This document shows positions 1 to 7,133 of a DNA stretch of 8,859 nt, in pieces. The DNA is from Nitrospinota bacterium (GTDB lineage: Bacteria > Tectomicrobia > Entotheonellia > J063). The notes under the pieces were generated by a model. It was not told where the DNA came from and made no database searches. It saw only the letters and a program-made list of their open reading frames with translations. The position numbers and the translations under genes are program-made. The stretch is from assembly GCA_003696125.1 (NCBI GenBank), contig RFHZ01000618.1, positions 1 through 8,859 of the forward strand, read 5' to 3'. Positions within the stretch are counted from its first letter, which is position 1. Every line of letters starts with the position of its first letter.

Positions 1-887
1 GTCTGCGGGTGGGGACTATCCCGGCAGCAACGCCACGATTGACACGGGAGCGGGTCGCCTCTCTGAAGGAGGCCCAGGTGGATCAGATGGCCTTGAGTCT
101 CGATGGCTGCACGGCCGAAAAGCATGACCAGTTCCGGGGGGTAGAGGGGTCCTTTGCCAAGACCATGGAGGGAGCAACCTGGGCACGGGAACTGGGGGTT
201 CCTCTACAGATCAATACCGTGTTTGGAACCTGGAATTTCGACGATTTCGATGAGATCGCGGCCCTGGTCGAATCACTCGGTGTGGTCTTCTGGGAGGTCT
301 TCTTCCTGGTGCCGACCGGACGGGGATCGGCCATCCAGGGCTGCACGGCCGAGCAGTACGAGCTCTTGTTCGCCAAGCTCTACCGGATGTCCCAGCGGGT
401 ACCGTTTGTCATCAAGGTCACCGAAGCCCCGCACTATCGGCGCTATGTCATGCAACAGAAGGAGAAAGAAGCTACCGCTCCATCCCCCAGAGTAAGAGCT
501 CCGCGTTCAGGACCTCCCCGGGGCACGGTGCGTGGACTGACCGTTACCCGGCAGGGGGTCAATGCGGGCAAGGGGTTCTGCTTTGTCGATCACATCGGTA
601 ACGTCTACCCGAGCGGTTTTCTTCCCATCATCGCCGGCAACGTGCGCAACACCTCGGTCATCGAGCTCTACCGTCATGCCCCTATCTTTAAGGAGTTGCG
701 CAATCCAGACTTCTTGCAGGGACGATGCGGGAAGTGCGAGTACCGCGATATCTGTGGGGGGTCCCGCTCACGGGCCTATGCGCTGACCGGCAACTATCTG
801 GCTGAAGACCCGTGTTGTGCCTATGTGCCGGAAGGGTATGTTGCCGAGCCCTCTCCGGAGGCGGTTCGACTGCAGGCAGGATCCTAG
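1..887 (+). CDS. Radical SAM/SPASM domain protein, C-terminal part (5' end outside window)
   Basis: The frame is open from base 3, so the GTG at 9 is internal. The N-terminal CX3CX2C motif that would bind the SAM-cleaving 4Fe-4S cluster lies upstream of the window. What remains is the second half of the radical SAM barrel (SLDG near 96-107, then HDQFRG and GSF) and a SPASM/twitch tail. The tail has Cys at 579-581 followed by GNVYPSGFLP, then CGKCEYRDICGG near 726-761, and a CC pair at 813-818. The motif FFLVPTGRG in the middle and YPSGF plus ICGGSR in the tail resemble, from memory, the TIGR04053 family of radical SAM/SPASM proteins, relatives of the haem-pathway enzyme AhbD and of PqqE. Two positions that are Cys in fuller SPASM domains are Ser here. 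The substrate is unknown. The stop TAG (885-887) overlaps that of the convergent kinase gene. Confidence 0.85.
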   Translation, partial: LRVGTIPAATPRLTRERVASLKEAQVDQMALSLDGCTAEKHDQFRGVEGSFAKTMEGATWARELGVPLQINTVFGTWNFDDFDEIAALVESLGVVFWEVFFLVPTGRGSAIQGCTAEQYELLFAKLYRMSQRVPFVIKVTEAPHYRRYVMQQKEKEATAPSPRVRAPRSGPPRGTVRGLTVTRQGVNAGKGFCFVDHIGNVYPSGFLPIIAGNVRNTSVIELYRHAPIFKELRNPDFLQGRCGKCEYRDICGGSRSRAYALTGNYLAEDPCCAYVPEGYVAEPSPEAVRLQAGS

Positions 888-3800
888 GCAGCGAGCATCT
901 CCTGCACGGTGGTCAGGAGTTGCTGAACCGTAAACGGCTTGGCCAGGGCCTGGCAACCGGAGGCACGCAGAAACTCTTCGGTCGCAGGGTTATACGTATC
1001 ACCGGTGATGAAGAGGAAGCGAAGCTCTGGGGGGGAGGCGCTCTGCTGGAGCATCTCGTACAGCTCCTTGCCTCCCAGATCAGGCATCTTGATGTCCGAG
1101 ATGATGAGATCGTAGGAGGCCTGCTCCAGCTTTTCCAGGGCTTCGCGGCCACTACCGGCCCCGTGAACGGTGCAGCCGGCCTCTTCCAGCACTTCACTGA
1201 TAAACTCCCGAATTCCTTCCTCATCATCCACCACCAGGACCCGTTTGGTCGCCAGGCTATCAGGGTAAGAGGGGGAAGGGGTAACCTGGGCTTCCTCCTC
1301 CTCCTCCTCCTCCGGAATCTCCTCTGGGAGGGGCAGGGAGAGGTAGAAGGTCGCTCCCTTGCCGACTTCACTCTCCACCCTAATCGTGCCCTGGTGGGCC
1401 TTCATGATGCCGTAGGAGACGGAGAGGCCGAGTCCGGTCCCTTTCCCCACCGGCTTGGTGGTGAAGAAGGGTTCAAATATCCGGTCCCGGTATTCAGGAG
1501 GGATGCCGGGTCCGGTATCGGCAAAGGAGAGATGCACCCCTTCCGCATCGTGCCAGCTCCGGATGGTGAGGGTTCCCCCGCCACTCTGCTCGTGCATGGC
1601 CTGGGCCGCATTGTTGATGATGTTCAGGTAGACCTGCTCCAGTTGCTGGGCATCGGCAAGGACCGGGGGCAGGGAAGGATCGAGGGCAAGCTGGACCGAG
1701 ATGTTATCGACCCGGAGCTGGTATTCGCGCAGGGCCAGGACTTTCTGCACCAGGGTGTTGAGGTTCACCGGCCGCTTGACCGGTTCCTGCCTGCGGGCAA
1801 AGGCCAGGAGGCGCTGGACGAGCTGGCTGGCCCGCAGGGCTTCCTCGGTTACCCGTTGCAGACGCTCTTGCTCCCTGGACTCGAGGGAAGCAGAAGCGAG
1901 CAGCAGTTGCGAGTACCCCACCACCGTGGTCAGCGGGTTGTTCAGCTCATGCGCCACACTGGCCACGATCTCTCCCAGGGCGGAGAGCTTTTCTGCCTGG
2001 ATGACCTGGGCTTCCAGGGTCTTCAGGTGGGTGACATCACGCACGACCTGCACACTGCCGATCTGTTCCCCTTGATTGAGGTGAAGCGGGTAAGAGGCAA
2101 TCTGGAAAGTCTTAGACTCACACTGCACCTCGCGCACCGAGGGGGTCTCCTGTCGGCAGGGACGCTCCTGGAAGCATTCTGGACAGGGACAGAAGACCTG
2201 GAAGAGCTCATAGCACTGTTTCCCCTCGATCTCCTGGGGAGAGAAGCCGGTCTGTTGGGCCACCGCAGCATTGGCCTTGCGGATGACGTAGTCGTTATCG
2301 AGAATCAATACCCAGTCCCCGATGGCGTTGAAGGTCTGTTCCCATTCCTCCTTGGACTGGGTGGCTTGCGCAAAGAGCCGGGCATTTTCGAGGGCAATGG
2401 CCACCTGGCCGGCAAAGGTCTGGAGTAACTTCACCTCATCCTCGGTGAAGGTATAGGGGGTGCGGGTGAAAATGGTAAGATTCCCATAGTAGCGCTCCCC
2501 AGAGAAGAGGGGAAGGGTGATACAGGAGACCAGACCTTCCTCCCTTGCCCACGCCTTGTTGATGAAGCGGGGATCCTGGGTCACGTCGGAGCAGACCACC
2601 GGTTGCCGGGTCTCGGCAGCAATCCCGACGACTCCCTTTCCAAAAGCAAAACGCGTCTGGAATCCTTCCCGCGGAGTAGAGAATCCCGCACTGGCAACCA
2701 GCCGGAGTTCCTCTTCCTCTTCGATCCGCTCCCAGAAGTGGACGGCACTCTCTGGAATCAATACCTGAATGGCAGCCAGAACCTCCTGGATGACCTTTTC
2801 CGGGACAAGGGAGGTGGTGATTTTCTGGCTGAGATCGTTCAGAACGGCCAGCCGTTGTGCATGAAGGAGGGTGGTCTCATGCAGGTACGCATTCTCGATG
2901 ATCAGGGCGGCATGATGGGCAAAGGTTTCCAGCAGTTGCCGGTCATCCGGGGTCAACGAGAACTCCTGGTCGAGCCGGGTGCTCCAGAGCAGGCCTATCA
3001 CCTTCCCCTTTGCCACCAGGGGGAGGTAGAGAGAAGGGTGGTGATCCCAGGGGAGAAGAGGTTGGGTGGTGTCCTGGGGAGAGGTCTGCCAGGGGTGTCT
3101 CCCTTCCAGTCTCTCCTGGAGCGTGGAGGAGGGATATGTGACCTCAGGCAGGAGGGAAGACTGGGGGAAGCCGAGCCTGGCCATGAGACGCAGGGTGCGT
3201 CTCGTCTCATCAAAGAGGAGCAGGGCCACACGTGCTCCACCACTCAACATGGCCGTGTAGTGCACGACACTATGGAGTGCCCGTTCCAGGCTGAGATCTT
3301 CGGCCATGGTGGTGCTGACCTGCTGCAGGGTGGAGAGGGCGGCAATCTTTTGCGAGAGACGGCGGTTGAGTTCGGCCTGCTCCTGTTGCGACTGCTGGAG
3401 GGCCCGGTTCTGGCTGACGATCTTGCGGGAAGTCAAATAAGCGGTTCCGATTACCGCACTGTACAACAGGAAGAATCCTCCCCACAGGGCAAGCTTGATA
3501 CGGAAGAGGAGGGAGTAGAGATGCCCAATCGACTGGTAGACTTCCACCACCCCGACCACTCCCGGGGTGTGCGGGTAGCGGATCGGGACGTAGATCTCCA
3601 TCAGATAAGGGAAGGCCCGCTCAAATTGGTGCTCTTCTTTTTGGGGAGCCGTCACCACCGCCTGGGGCTTGCCGGAGAGGGCTTCCCACAGGTCTTTGTC
3701 CTCTGGAAAGGTTTTCCCGATCAGCGCCGGCATGTCTGACCAGAGGATGCGTCCGCTGGCATCGTAAAGCTTCAGGCGGATGAAGTAGCGGAAGAGGGTC

Positions 3801-4036
3801 AGCGACCGGCGGAAGAAGCGTTCCAGCCGTTTCTCCAGTTCCGGCGAGAGGGGAAAGGTAAAGTCGGCCGGGGTCATCAGTTGCTGGATCTCTCCGGCCA
3901 CATATTTTACCGTTGTCTCCTGGGCTTCGTTCAGCAGCCCTTTTTCCAGCAGGCGAGGGATAGTCAGACTCAAGGCAAAGGCAAGTAAGAAAAACCAGAG
4001 GGTGCTCCAGTAGTAGTACCGGTGGTGAGACTTCAT
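884..4036 (-). CDS. Membrane-bound hybrid sensor histidine kinase (sensor-GAF-GAF-PAS-HisKA-HATPase-REC)
   Basis: A 1050-residue two-component kinase. Transmembrane helices at about 12-28 and 182-202 enclose a roughly 150-residue extracytoplasmic domain with a Cache/PAS-like look ([12 protein letters not shown] at 90-101). A coiled coil (about 205-245) leads to two GAF domains (about 249-385 and 411-555) and a PAS domain (about 563-675). HisKA carries the phospho-acceptor His696 in HELNNP. HATPase shows the N box ([10 protein letters not shown], 805-814), DTGPGI (840-845), FEPFFTTK (854-861) and GTGLGL (866-871). After a seven-Glu linker comes a receiver with D937/D938, phospho-acceptor D981, T1011 and K1033, all intact. 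All catalytic residues are present, so it should autophosphorylate and pass phosphate to its own receiver. No output domain or partner regulator gene is visible. The ATG is preceded by GAGGAG at 11 bases and overlaps the stop of a small upstream ORF. The PAS domain contains a cysteine cluster. Confidence 0.95.
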   Translation of the reverse strand: MKSHHRYYYWSTLWFFLLAFALSLTIPRLLEKGLLNEAQETTVKYVAGEIQQLMTPADFTFPLSPELEKRLERFFRRSLTLFRYFIRLKLYDASGRILWSDMPALIGKTFPEDKDLWEALSGKPQAVVTAPQKEEHQFERAFPYLMEIYVPIRYPHTPGVVGVVEVYQSIGHLYSLLFRIKLALWGGFFLLYSAVIGTAYLTSRKIVSQNRALQQSQQEQAELNRRLSQKIAALSTLQQVSTTMAEDLSLERALHSVVHYTAMLSGGARVALLLFDETRRTLRLMARLGFPQSSLLPEVTYPSSTLQERLEGRHPWQTSPQDTTQPLLPWDHHPSLYLPLVAKGKVIGLLWSTRLDQEFSLTPDDRQLLETFAHHAALIIENAYLHETTLLHAQRLAVLNDLSQKITTSLVPEKVIQEVLAAIQVLIPESAVHFWERIEEEEELRLVASAGFSTPREGFQTRFAFGKGVVGIAAETRQPVVCSDVTQDPRFINKAWAREEGLVSCITLPLFSGERYYGNLTIFTRTPYTFTEDEVKLLQTFAGQVAIALENARLFAQATQSKEEWEQTFNAIGDWVLILDNDYVIRKANAAVAQQTGFSPQEIEGKQCYELFQVFCPCPECFQERPCRQETPSVREVQCESKTFQIASYPLHLNQGEQIGSVQVVRDVTHLKTLEAQVIQAEKLSALGEIVASVAHELNNPLTTVVGYSQLLLASASLESREQERLQRVTEEALRASQLVQRLLAFARRQEPVKRPVNLNTLVQKVLALREYQLRVDNISVQLALDPSLPPVLADAQQLEQVYLNIINNAAQAMHEQSGGGTLTIRSWHDAEGVHLSFADTGPGIPPEYRDRIFEPFFTTKPVGKGTGLGLSVSYGIMKAHQGTIRVESEVGKGATFYLSLPLPEEIPEEEEEEEAQVTPSPSYPDSLATKRVLVVDDEEGIREFISEVLEEAGCTVHGAGSGREALEKLEQASYDLIISDIKMPDLGGKELYEMLQQSASPPELRFLFITGDTYNPATEEFLRASGCQALAKPFTVQQLLTTVQEMLAA
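1293..1313. repeat. (TCC)7 trinucleotide repeat coding for a poly-Glu linker
   Basis: Seven perfect TCC units. On the minus strand they encode seven consecutive Glu residues (909-915 of the histidine kinase) in the linker between the ATPase and receiver domains. Gain or loss of a unit would keep the frame and only change linker length. Confidence 0.9.
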
Positions 4037-4143
4037 GACAGGTACTTCTCCTCAGCGGAGCTTTCCCCTCTCCGGGAGGGAAAAGCCTGATCATCGATGA
4101 GCAGCAGGTCGCCTTCAGTGCTACCCTGGAAGTGACACGTCAT
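4033..4143 (-). CDS. Small ORF (36 aa), translationally coupled to the histidine kinase
   Basis: An ORF of 36 codons that I read directly on the minus strand. Its ATG (4141-4143) is preceded by GAGGAG with a 5-base gap. Its TGA stop overlaps the ATG of the kinase in the four-base ATGA arrangement typical of translational coupling. The peptide begins MTCHFQGSTEGDLLLIDDQA and ends AEEKYLS. It is hydrophilic and acidic, with no signal peptide, membrane segment or family I recognise. An in-frame TAG lies 16-18 bases before the ATG, with a GTG (4147-4149) as the only other start between them. The kinase's own SD is distant (11 bases), which fits dependence on ribosomes ending here. It could be a real small protein tuning the kinase, or only a leader peptide that drives kinase translation. 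The alternative is chance, since the ORF is short. Confidence 0.5.
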   Translation of the reverse strand: MTCHFQGSTEGDLLLIDDQAFPSRRGESSAEEKYLS

Positions 4144-4219
4144 CCTCACTCCTCTTTTCTATCGGCATTCTTTCCTCTGCACTTTAACCGGCTCGTATTC
4201 CGCCTTCTCTCCCCCTATC

Positions 4220-4233
4220 ATAATTTATATTAT
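4220..4233. repeat. AT-only inverted repeat (5-4-5) in the divergent intergenic region
   Basis: ATAAT-TTAT-ATTAT is a perfect inverted repeat made only of A and T inside GC-rich DNA. It sits in the region where the kinase operon promoter is expected. It could be a regulator half-site pair or simply the melting region of that promoter. Confidence 0.4.
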
Positions 4234-4250
4234 CTGCGGGGGAGAGTTAA
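4222..4250 (-). promoter_or_regulatory. Possible sigma70 promoter of the small ORF and kinase operon
   Basis: On the minus strand TTAACT (4250-4245) is followed after 17 bases by TAAATT (4227-4222), inside the most AT-rich stretch of the region. Each box matches consensus only partly, and other registers such as TATGAT (4222-4217) are possible. It would give a leader of about 70 bases before the small ORF. Confidence 0.28.
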
Positions 4251-4365
4251 CCCTTATTCTCTATCAACCGTAAAATTTCGCCGATCCTCCATGAGGAGTG
4301 ATGAGGTTCGAGTATAAATCCTCTGTCCCCGATCCCCTTGTATTCTGGCGCCTTTGAGCCTGCTC

Positions 4366-4394
4366 TTGACTTTGGAGGTGGGTTGCATTACATT
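4366..4394 (+). promoter_or_regulatory. Sigma70-like promoter of the dnaJ-like gene
   Basis: TTGACT (4366-4371, five of six consensus bases) and TACATT (4389-4394, four of six) are separated by exactly 17 bases. Transcription would start near 4401, leaving a leader of about 50 bases before the ATG at 4454. Nothing in it looks like a heat-shock sigma factor site. Confidence 0.5.
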
Positions 4395-4453
4395 TACAGA
4401 GCAGAAACAGAGGAGTTTTATCCGCTACCTGGGAAGAGGATTGGGTAGAGGCC

Positions 4454-5137
4454 ATGGTTCCCAAAGACTACTATGCCATCCTGGGGGTATCACGGACAGA
4501 GAGTCCCAGCGGTATCCGGAAGGCGTTTCGCGAACTGGCCAAGCAGCATCATCCTGATCGAGCCGGTCCGGAAGGTACCCGGACCTTTCAGGAGATTGTG
4601 GAAGCCTATGAGGTGCTCTCTGACCCGGAGAAGAGGGCAGAGTACAACCATCGACTCCGCCGGGCAGAAGAGCAGGCACGTAGAGAGGAAGCACGCAGGA
4701 GCGGGTGGAGACCGCAGGGAACCTGGACACGGGTGAGCGGTTTTCCTCCCTCCTCCTTCTGGGTAGAGATCGAGCAGATGTTTGCGCCGTGGGGGACTTC
4801 GCGTACCGTAGGACACCCCCCGGCCTGGGAATACACCCATCGCCTGAACGTCGAGATCATCCTCTCACCGGAAGAGGCGGCCAGTGGTGGGGTGCTCCCC
4901 CTTTCCGTTCCCCTTTCCTCCCGCTGTCCGGTCTGCCGGGGAACGGGACAGGAATGGCTCTTCGTGTGCACCCATTGCCGGGGAGAGGGGATGGTGACCA
5001 GCGAAGAGGTGGTGCAGGTGCGTATTCCCCCTCGGGTCAGGGATGGTACCAGGTTAGAGATCCCCTTCCACCAGCTAGGAACCACCTATCTCCTCTGTGT
5101 CCATATTCGCGTCAACAGTTGGAGACGCTATCCCTAG
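4454..5137 (+). CDS. Truncated-type DnaJ-like J-domain co-chaperone with a half zinc finger
   Basis: A 227-residue protein, against about 370-380 for full DnaJ. The J domain covers about 4-66, with HPD at 33-35, the residues that stimulate the Hsp70 (DnaK) ATPase. A charged helix (about 66-82) and a short linker without a clear Gly/Phe-rich region lead to a segment like DnaJ C-terminal domain I (about 125-220). Only two CxxCxGxG repeats are present (C158/C161 and C172/C175), so one zinc site is possible instead of two. The segment from IPPRVRDGTRLEIP onward matches the end of domain I. Domain II and the dimerisation region are absent. There is no frameshift sign: the stop falls 10 bases before the convergent osmC-family stop. 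The SD is weak (AGAGG 2 bases from the ATG, or AAGAGGA 13 bases away). No dnaK or grpE is nearby. It is probably a specialised co-chaperone with an unknown client. Confidence 0.9.
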   Translation: MVPKDYYAILGVSRTESPSGIRKAFRELAKQHHPDRAGPEGTRTFQEIVEAYEVLSDPEKRAEYNHRLRRAEEQARREEARRSGWRPQGTWTRVSGFPPSSFWVEIEQMFAPWGTSRTVGHPPAWEYTHRLNVEIILSPEEAASGGVLPLSVPLSSRCPVCRGTGQEWLFVCTHCRGEGMVTSEEVVQVRIPPRVRDGTRLEIPFHQLGTTYLLCVHIRVNSWRRYP

Positions 5138-5147
5138 ACCGGCGGGG

Positions 5148-5579
5148 TTATTCCGCTTCCAGGACCTCGTACCGGGTGTGCATGGTGGCGGTCTGGCTTA
5201 TGGTGGCGTAGAGGGGACAGTATTTGGTGACCGAGAGTTCGATGGCCCGTGCCACCGCGTTCGGATCGATCTGATGGCCGGTGACCCGGTAGGTGATGGT
5301 GACCTCCCGGTAAACCCGGGGATGATCATCCTGCCGTACCCCTTCTACCCTGATCTGAAAACGGGTCACCTGCTGTCGCTTCTTCTCCAGGATGGAGATC
5401 ACGTCCATGCCGGTACAGCCGGCCAGGCTGATCAAGAGGAGTTCCATGGGTTGAGCACCGGCATTCTGCCCGCCATGCTCGGGAGAAGCATCCAGGTTGA
5501 TGAGGGTCCCTGACTGCGATTTGGATTCGAAATGCCGTCCCCCACACCACTCCACCGTTACTTCTCTCCGCGCGGGCAT
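5148..5579 (-). CDS. OsmC/Ohr family protein
   Basis: A 143-residue protein, the usual size for the OsmC family of small cytoplasmic thiol peroxidases. The two family cysteines are present: C55 in SLAGCTGMD at the start of the central helix, and C121 in TKYCPLY. The segment GGQNAGAQPMELLLISLAGC is the typical region before the first cysteine. It looks closer to the YhfA-like OsmC branch than to true Ohr, an inference from motif style only. Members reduce organic hydroperoxides, but the substrate of this branch is often unknown. The ATG has a strong SD (AAGGAGG, 6 bases away). It lies 20 bases after the coiled-coil gene, so the two are probably co-transcribed. It converges on the dnaJ-like gene with a gap of 10 bases and no clear terminator between them. 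Confidence 0.92.
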   Translation of the reverse strand: MPARREVTVEWCGGRHFESKSQSGTLINLDASPEHGGQNAGAQPMELLLISLAGCTGMDVISILEKKRQQVTRFQIRVEGVRQDDHPRVYREVTITYRVTGHQIDPNAVARAIELSVTKYCPLYATISQTATMHTRYEVLEAE

Positions 5580-5599
5580 GCTCTCCCTCCTTCTCTGCT

Positions 5600-5926
5600 T
5601 CAGTTCCTCTCTTGTTCTGCTTTCAGCCGATAGATCATCCGCTCACACTCTTCCACGGCCAGAGCCTTATCCCGTCTCTGCTGGGCCAGGCTGAGCAGGG
5701 TCCCTTCCAGGATCTCCTTGCGGGTACGCAGGAGACGTACCTGTTCGCGATCGGCCCGTTCCTCTGCCTCTTCCAGTTCCTGTTCGAGGAGAAAGAGTTC
5801 CAGTTGCCGGTAGCGCAAGATCTGTTCCGCCTCCCGCAGCTCCCCCTGCGCATGGGCCAGGGCTCGCCGGGCTCTCACCAGTCTTCGCCAGGGGAGCATG
5901 TCATCGATCGGCTTCCTGTCTCCCAT
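5600..5926 (-). CDS. Small coiled-coil protein of unknown function
   Basis: A 108-residue protein that I do not recognise. From about residue 11 to 106 it is almost entirely predicted helix, rich in Glu, Arg, Gln and Leu with heptad-like Leu spacing and no internal Pro or Gly break except single Gly at 28 and 74. This suggests a long antiparallel or dimeric coiled coil. There is no signal peptide or membrane segment, and one Cys (C94). The ATG is backed by GAGGAG at 6 bases. It sits 142 bases after nuoH and 20 bases before the osmC-family gene on the same strand. Its size and style recall small coiled-coil adaptors such as FliJ, but there is no flagellar context, so no function is assigned. 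The clean SD and operon spacing argue that it is a real gene. Confidence 0.7.
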   Translation of the reverse strand: MGDRKPIDDMLPWRRLVRARRALAHAQGELREAEQILRYRQLELFLLEQELEEAEERADREQVRLLRTRKEILEGTLLSLAQQRRDKALAVEECERMIYRLKAEQERN

Positions 5927-5977
5927 CCCTCTCTCCTCTGGTCATTGATGCTCGCTGTCCGGCATTTCGCCAGAGAC

Positions 5978-6006
5978 ATGATAGCGTAAGTCCCTCTCTT
6001 TGTCCC
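5978..6006 (-). promoter_or_regulatory. Possible promoter for the coiled-coil and osmC-family genes
   Basis: On the minus strand GGGACA (6006-6001) and TATCAT (5983-5978) are spaced by 17 bases, about 50 bases before the coiled-coil ATG. The 142-base gap after nuoH (5927-6068) shows no hairpin with a T tract, so read-through from nuoH is equally possible. Confidence 0.27.
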
Positions 6007-6068
6007 TCTGGCCCTACACCATAGCGGTGCTGTGCCCCTCCCCATTTCGTGTCTTGGTGAAAAAGCGG

Positions 6069-7106
6069 CTACGAGGAGAGCAGGACCCACACACCGACAC
6101 CGGCGATGCAAAGCACGGAGAAGGGGAGCAAGACCTTCCAGCAGAGGTACATCAACTGATCGACACGCAGGCGGGGAAGGGTCCAGCGGAGCCACATCAT
6201 CACGAACACCAGGAAGAGCGCTTTTCCTACCAGCCAGACCGGGCCGGGGAGAAAGGGTCCATGCCATCCTCCCAGGAATAAGGTTGCCCCGATGGCACTC
6301 ACCACGAACATGTTGGCGTATTCGGCCAGGAAGAAGAGGGCAAAGCGCATCCCGCTGTATTCGGTATGATAGCCGGCGACCAGTTCTGACTCGGCTTCCG
6401 GGATGTCAAAGGGGGTACGATTGACCTCGGCCAGTGCGCCGGTATAATAGATGAAAAAGGCGATGAACAGGAAGGGGAACTTCTGGAAGATGAACCAGTT
6501 ACCGATGCCCCCGGCCTGGGCCCGCACGATATCCTGCATGCTGAAGCTTCCCACCACCATGATCACGGTAAGGAGGGCCAGGCTGACCGGGATCTCGTAG
6601 CTGACGATCTGGGCAGCAGAGCGGAGGGCACCGTAAAGCGCCCATTTGTTGCTCGAGGACCAGCCGGCCATCAGGATGCCGATGACCACCAGGGAGGAGA
6701 TGGCCAGCAGGTAGAAGATGCCGATGTTCAGATCGCTCACGATGAGCTTTTCCCCAAACGGGATCACGACAAAGGCGGCAAAGGAGCTGGCAAAGACGAT
6801 CATCGGAGCCAGGGCAAAGACCGGTCGATCGGCGCCGGCCGGGATGATATCCTCCTTGATCAGGAGCTTGATCCCGTCGGCGATCGACTGGGCCCAGCCG
6901 TGCCATCCCCCTACCCGCATCGGTCCCAGGCGATCCTGCATGTGGGCAGAGACTTTTCGCTCAAGCCAGATGGCGAACATGGCCAGCACCGAGACAAACC
7001 CCAGGATCACCCCTGCCACCAACAGCGTGGCGATGATATATACCAGCCAGGTCGGGAATACACCGAGAAAGGTCTGTGCCATCAGATACCGGGTTAGCGC
7101 TTCCAC
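6069..7106 (-). CDS. nuoH: NADH-quinone oxidoreductase (complex I) subunit H
   Basis: A 345-residue membrane protein with about eight hydrophobic helices, the bacterial equivalent of mitochondrial ND1. It forms the wall of the quinone chamber and the link to the proton-pumping arm. Family signatures are clear: [14 protein letters not shown] (49-62) with the following [33 protein letters not shown] (148-162), the acidic loop [20 protein letters not shown] (227-246) with HTEYSG after it, and [14 protein letters not shown] (306-319). The start is GTG, supported by AAAGGAG 5 bases upstream. The internal ATG at codon 9 has no SD. It follows nuoA by 27 bases, which indicates co-transcription. No nuoI follows it, unlike the common nuo order. 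The protein looks intact. Confidence 0.97.
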   Translation of the reverse strand: MEALTRYLMAQTFLGVFPTWLVYIIATLLVAGVILGFVSVLAMFAIWLERKVSAHMQDRLGPMRVGGWHGWAQSIADGIKLLIKEDIIPAGADRPVFALAPMIVFASSFAAFVVIPFGEKLIVSDLNIGIFYLLAISSLVVIGILMAGWSSSNKWALYGALRSAAQIVSYEIPVSLALLTVIMVVGSFSMQDIVRAQAGGIGNWFIFQKFPFLFIAFFIYYTGALAEVNRTPFDIPEAESELVAGYHTEYSGMRFALFFLAEYANMFVVSAIGATLFLGGWHGPFLPGPVWLVGKALFLVFVMMWLRWTLPRLRVDQLMYLCWKVLLPFSVLCIAGVGVWVLLSS

Positions 7107-7133
7107 CTCAACTCCTTTCGCTCTCTGATCCGC

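Larger units (their letters stand above)
4144..4453. other. Divergent intergenic region between the kinase operon and the dnaJ-like gene
   Basis: This 310-base stretch has no convincing gene. It is markedly more AT-rich than its surroundings near 4215-4235. It holds a candidate minus-strand promoter for the kinase operon, a good plus-strand promoter for the dnaJ-like gene, an AT-rich inverted repeat (4220-4233), a short repeat TCCTC-CAT-GAGGA (4285-4297) and two ATGAGG copies ten bases apart (4291-4296 and 4301-4306). I see no CIRCE element (the HrcA operator) that would mark heat-shock control. Confidence 0.7.

Noticed and set aside
9-887. GTG at base 9 as the start of the radical SAM gene
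   Set aside because: The frame is open to the window edge, and a start here would remove the cluster-binding CX3CX2C motif that the family needs.
812-2428. Long plus-strand open frame (538 codons) opposite the histidine kinase
   Set aside because: The minus strand here encodes clear HisKA, HATPase and receiver motifs. The plus-strand frame has no recognisable domain and reads as a shadow of GC-rich codon bias.
2603-3739. Plus-strand open frame of 378 codons opposite the kinase GAF region
   Set aside because: It lies antisense to intact GAF and sensor domains, with no family motif in the translation.
4061-4085. Hairpin CTTTCCCCTC/GAGGGAAAAG ahead of the kinase start
   Set aside because: The stem has a bulge and no T tract, so it is not a terminator. 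It lies inside the small ORF and may only affect RNA folding there.
3621-4094. Minus-strand 157-codon frame overlapping the kinase start
   Set aside because: It runs out of frame through the kinase membrane segment and sensor domain and has no recognisable motif; it is a shadow frame.
5142-5156. Possible terminator hairpin GCGG-CCGC between the convergent dnaJ-like and osmC-family genes
   Set aside because: The stem is only four pairs, it has no T tract on either strand, and it lies mostly inside the end of the osmC-family gene.
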